6,559 nucleotides of DNA from positions 1 to 6,559 of the forward strand of contig JAISSA010000166.1 of NCBI GenBank assembly GCA_031273365.1. Direction: 5' to 3'. Under the pieces are notes generated by a model. The model was not told where the DNA came from. It worked only from the letters and a program-made list of their open reading frames with translations, and did no database searches. This DNA is from Synergistaceae bacterium. Its GTDB lineage: Bacteria; Synergistota; Synergistia; Synergistales; Aminobacteriaceae. Positions 6,102-6,559 of this stretch are shown one piece after another. Position 1 is the stretch's first letter, and every line of letters starts with the position of its first letter. A program made the position numbers and the translations under genes.

Positions 6102-6217
6102 GCGTCCCCCGCAGGGAACGCGTGCCCCCGTCAGTGAAAAATTAACGGGGTCAGGGGACTGCGTCCCCTGCGGGGTGTGGGGCAGCGCCCCGCGGTCCTG
6201 GCATTAAGTTTTTGACG
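6102..6217. repeat. GC-rich cluster of three hairpins, possible dispersed palindromic repeat
   Basis: Three stem-loops follow each other: 6102-6121 (GCGT/ACGC and CCC/GGG with one mismatch), 6152-6170 (CAGGGGAC-TGC-GTCCCCTG, perfect 8-bp stem) and 6177-6193 (GTGGGGC-AGC-GCCCCGC, with one G·U). CCCCGT (6126-6131) also pairs with ACGGGG (6145-6150). The block around hairpins two and three is bounded by an imperfect inverted pair: CGTCA then A-run and TTAA (6129-6145), and TTAAGTTTTTGACG (6204-6217). This resembles REP- or MITE-like intergenic repeats, but no second copy lies in the window, so being dispersed is inference. Confidence 0.6.
6138..6213. terminator. Probable bidirectional terminator between convergent genes
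   Basis: Strong hairpins (6152-6170, 6177-6193) sit between the kinase stop (6094) and the stop of the minus-strand gene (6238). On the plus strand the stems are followed after 15 bases by TTTTT (6209-6213). On the minus strand hairpin 6152-6170 is followed by ACCCCGTTAATTTTT. Neither T-run directly touches its stem, so efficiency is uncertain, but the convergent setting fits termination from both sides. Confidence 0.55.
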
Positions 6218-6237
6218 CTGGTTTTTCTGCTTCCCGG

Positions 6238-6559
6238 TCATTCGTCCTCCCCCATTTCGGCTCTCAGCGCCACGGCCTGCTGTTCGGCCCATTTCGAGAG
6301 CGCCCATGTTTCCTGCCTTTTTTCTTCGCTCTCGTACATCACACGCTTGAAATAAAGGTGAGCAAGGCGGCTGTAAAGGTTCGACAAAATTCCCCCCTGC
6401 GCGCGAAACGCGCCTGCCTCGTTCTTTGCGTTTTTTTCGTGCTCTCTGGCGAGGACGTCGCCGATAATGGCGATGCCTCTGTCGAGGCTGCGCCGGTCCC
6501 GCGTCATCGATTCCTGCTCGTCCAGAAAACGACCCAGCCCGTCCACGGCCAGAAGATAA
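6238..6559 (-). CDS. C-terminal part of an unrecognised helical, charged protein (partial)
   Basis: A minus-strand frame ends at TGA (6238-6240) and stays open to the right edge. A GTG at 6546 could start a 102-residue protein, but no ribosome binding site precedes it and the frame continues upstream as YLLAVDGLGRF, so the gene most likely begins outside the window. The visible part is rich in Glu, Arg, Lys and Ala, with helix-forming stretches (DEQESMTRDRRSLDRGIAII, LAREHEKNAKNEAGAFRAQG, SEEKRQETWALSKWAEQQAV). It has no membrane segment, cysteine cluster or motif I recognise. It is convergent with the kinase and separated from it by the hairpin cluster, so it belongs to another transcription unit. 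No function is proposed. Confidence 0.65.
   Translation of the reverse strand, partial: YLLAVDGLGRFLDEQESMTRDRRSLDRGIAIIGDVLAREHEKNAKNEAGAFRAQGGILSNLYSRLAHLYFKRVMYESEEKRQETWALSKWAEQQAVALRAEMGEDE

Noticed and set aside
5476..6207. 243-codon plus-strand frame overlapping the Hpt region and the hairpin cluster
   Set aside because: It is out of frame with the intact kinase, its product is Arg/Gly-rich without a domain, and it runs through the hairpin repeat. The kinase itself shows no frameshift.
1..6559. CRISPR array or retron-like structure
   Set aside because: No regularly spaced direct repeats with unique spacers and no reverse transcriptase or Cas motifs were seen on either strand.

Overview
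The window looks like the junction between an integrated mobile element and a bacterial chromosome. GC content is fairly high, genes are tightly packed, and the one tRNA gene encodes its own CCA end. The two-component proteins (dCache hybrid kinase, REC–HD-GYP regulator) would fit an anaerobic, amino-acid-fermenting bacterium such as a member of the Synergistota. That placement is a recollection-based guess; a deltaproteobacterium or another Gram-negative anaerobe is also possible.

Left part (1 to about 1628): the end of an integrative element. It holds the C-terminal end of a small membrane-anchored, helix-rich protein running off the left edge. Next comes a convergent, complete P4-family tyrosine recombinase (259-1443, minus), then a 184-bp AT-richer stretch with one inverted repeat, one 10-bp-period direct repeat and a terminator hairpin. 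This stretch abuts the 3' end of a tRNA-Ser(GGA) gene (1628-1715, minus), the usual type of target for this integrase family. The tRNA has a perfect TATAAT box upstream.

Middle and right (about 1716-6094): chromosomal sequence carrying a two-gene signalling operon on the plus strand. The first gene encodes a receiver–HD-GYP protein, a predicted c-di-GMP phosphodiesterase response regulator. Four bases after it starts a 1001-residue membrane hybrid histidine kinase with dCache sensor, HisKA, HATPase, a degenerate receiver, an intact receiver, an Hpt domain and a helical tail. All phosphorelay residues can be seen (H321, D727, H859 in the kinase; D55 in the regulator). The pair therefore reads as a complete four-step relay ending in c-di-GMP breakdown, with the same domain logic as RpfC/RpfG but a different sensor.

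Right end (6095-6559): a GC-rich cluster of hairpins that probably terminates transcription from both sides and may be a dispersed palindromic repeat. It is followed by the C-terminal part of an unrecognised helical, charged protein on the minus strand that runs off the right edge.

No wholly new system is evident. The points most worth following are the element boundary at tRNA-Ser, the repeats beside the integrase, the pseudo-receiver and amino-acid-type sensor of the kinase, and the hairpin cluster.
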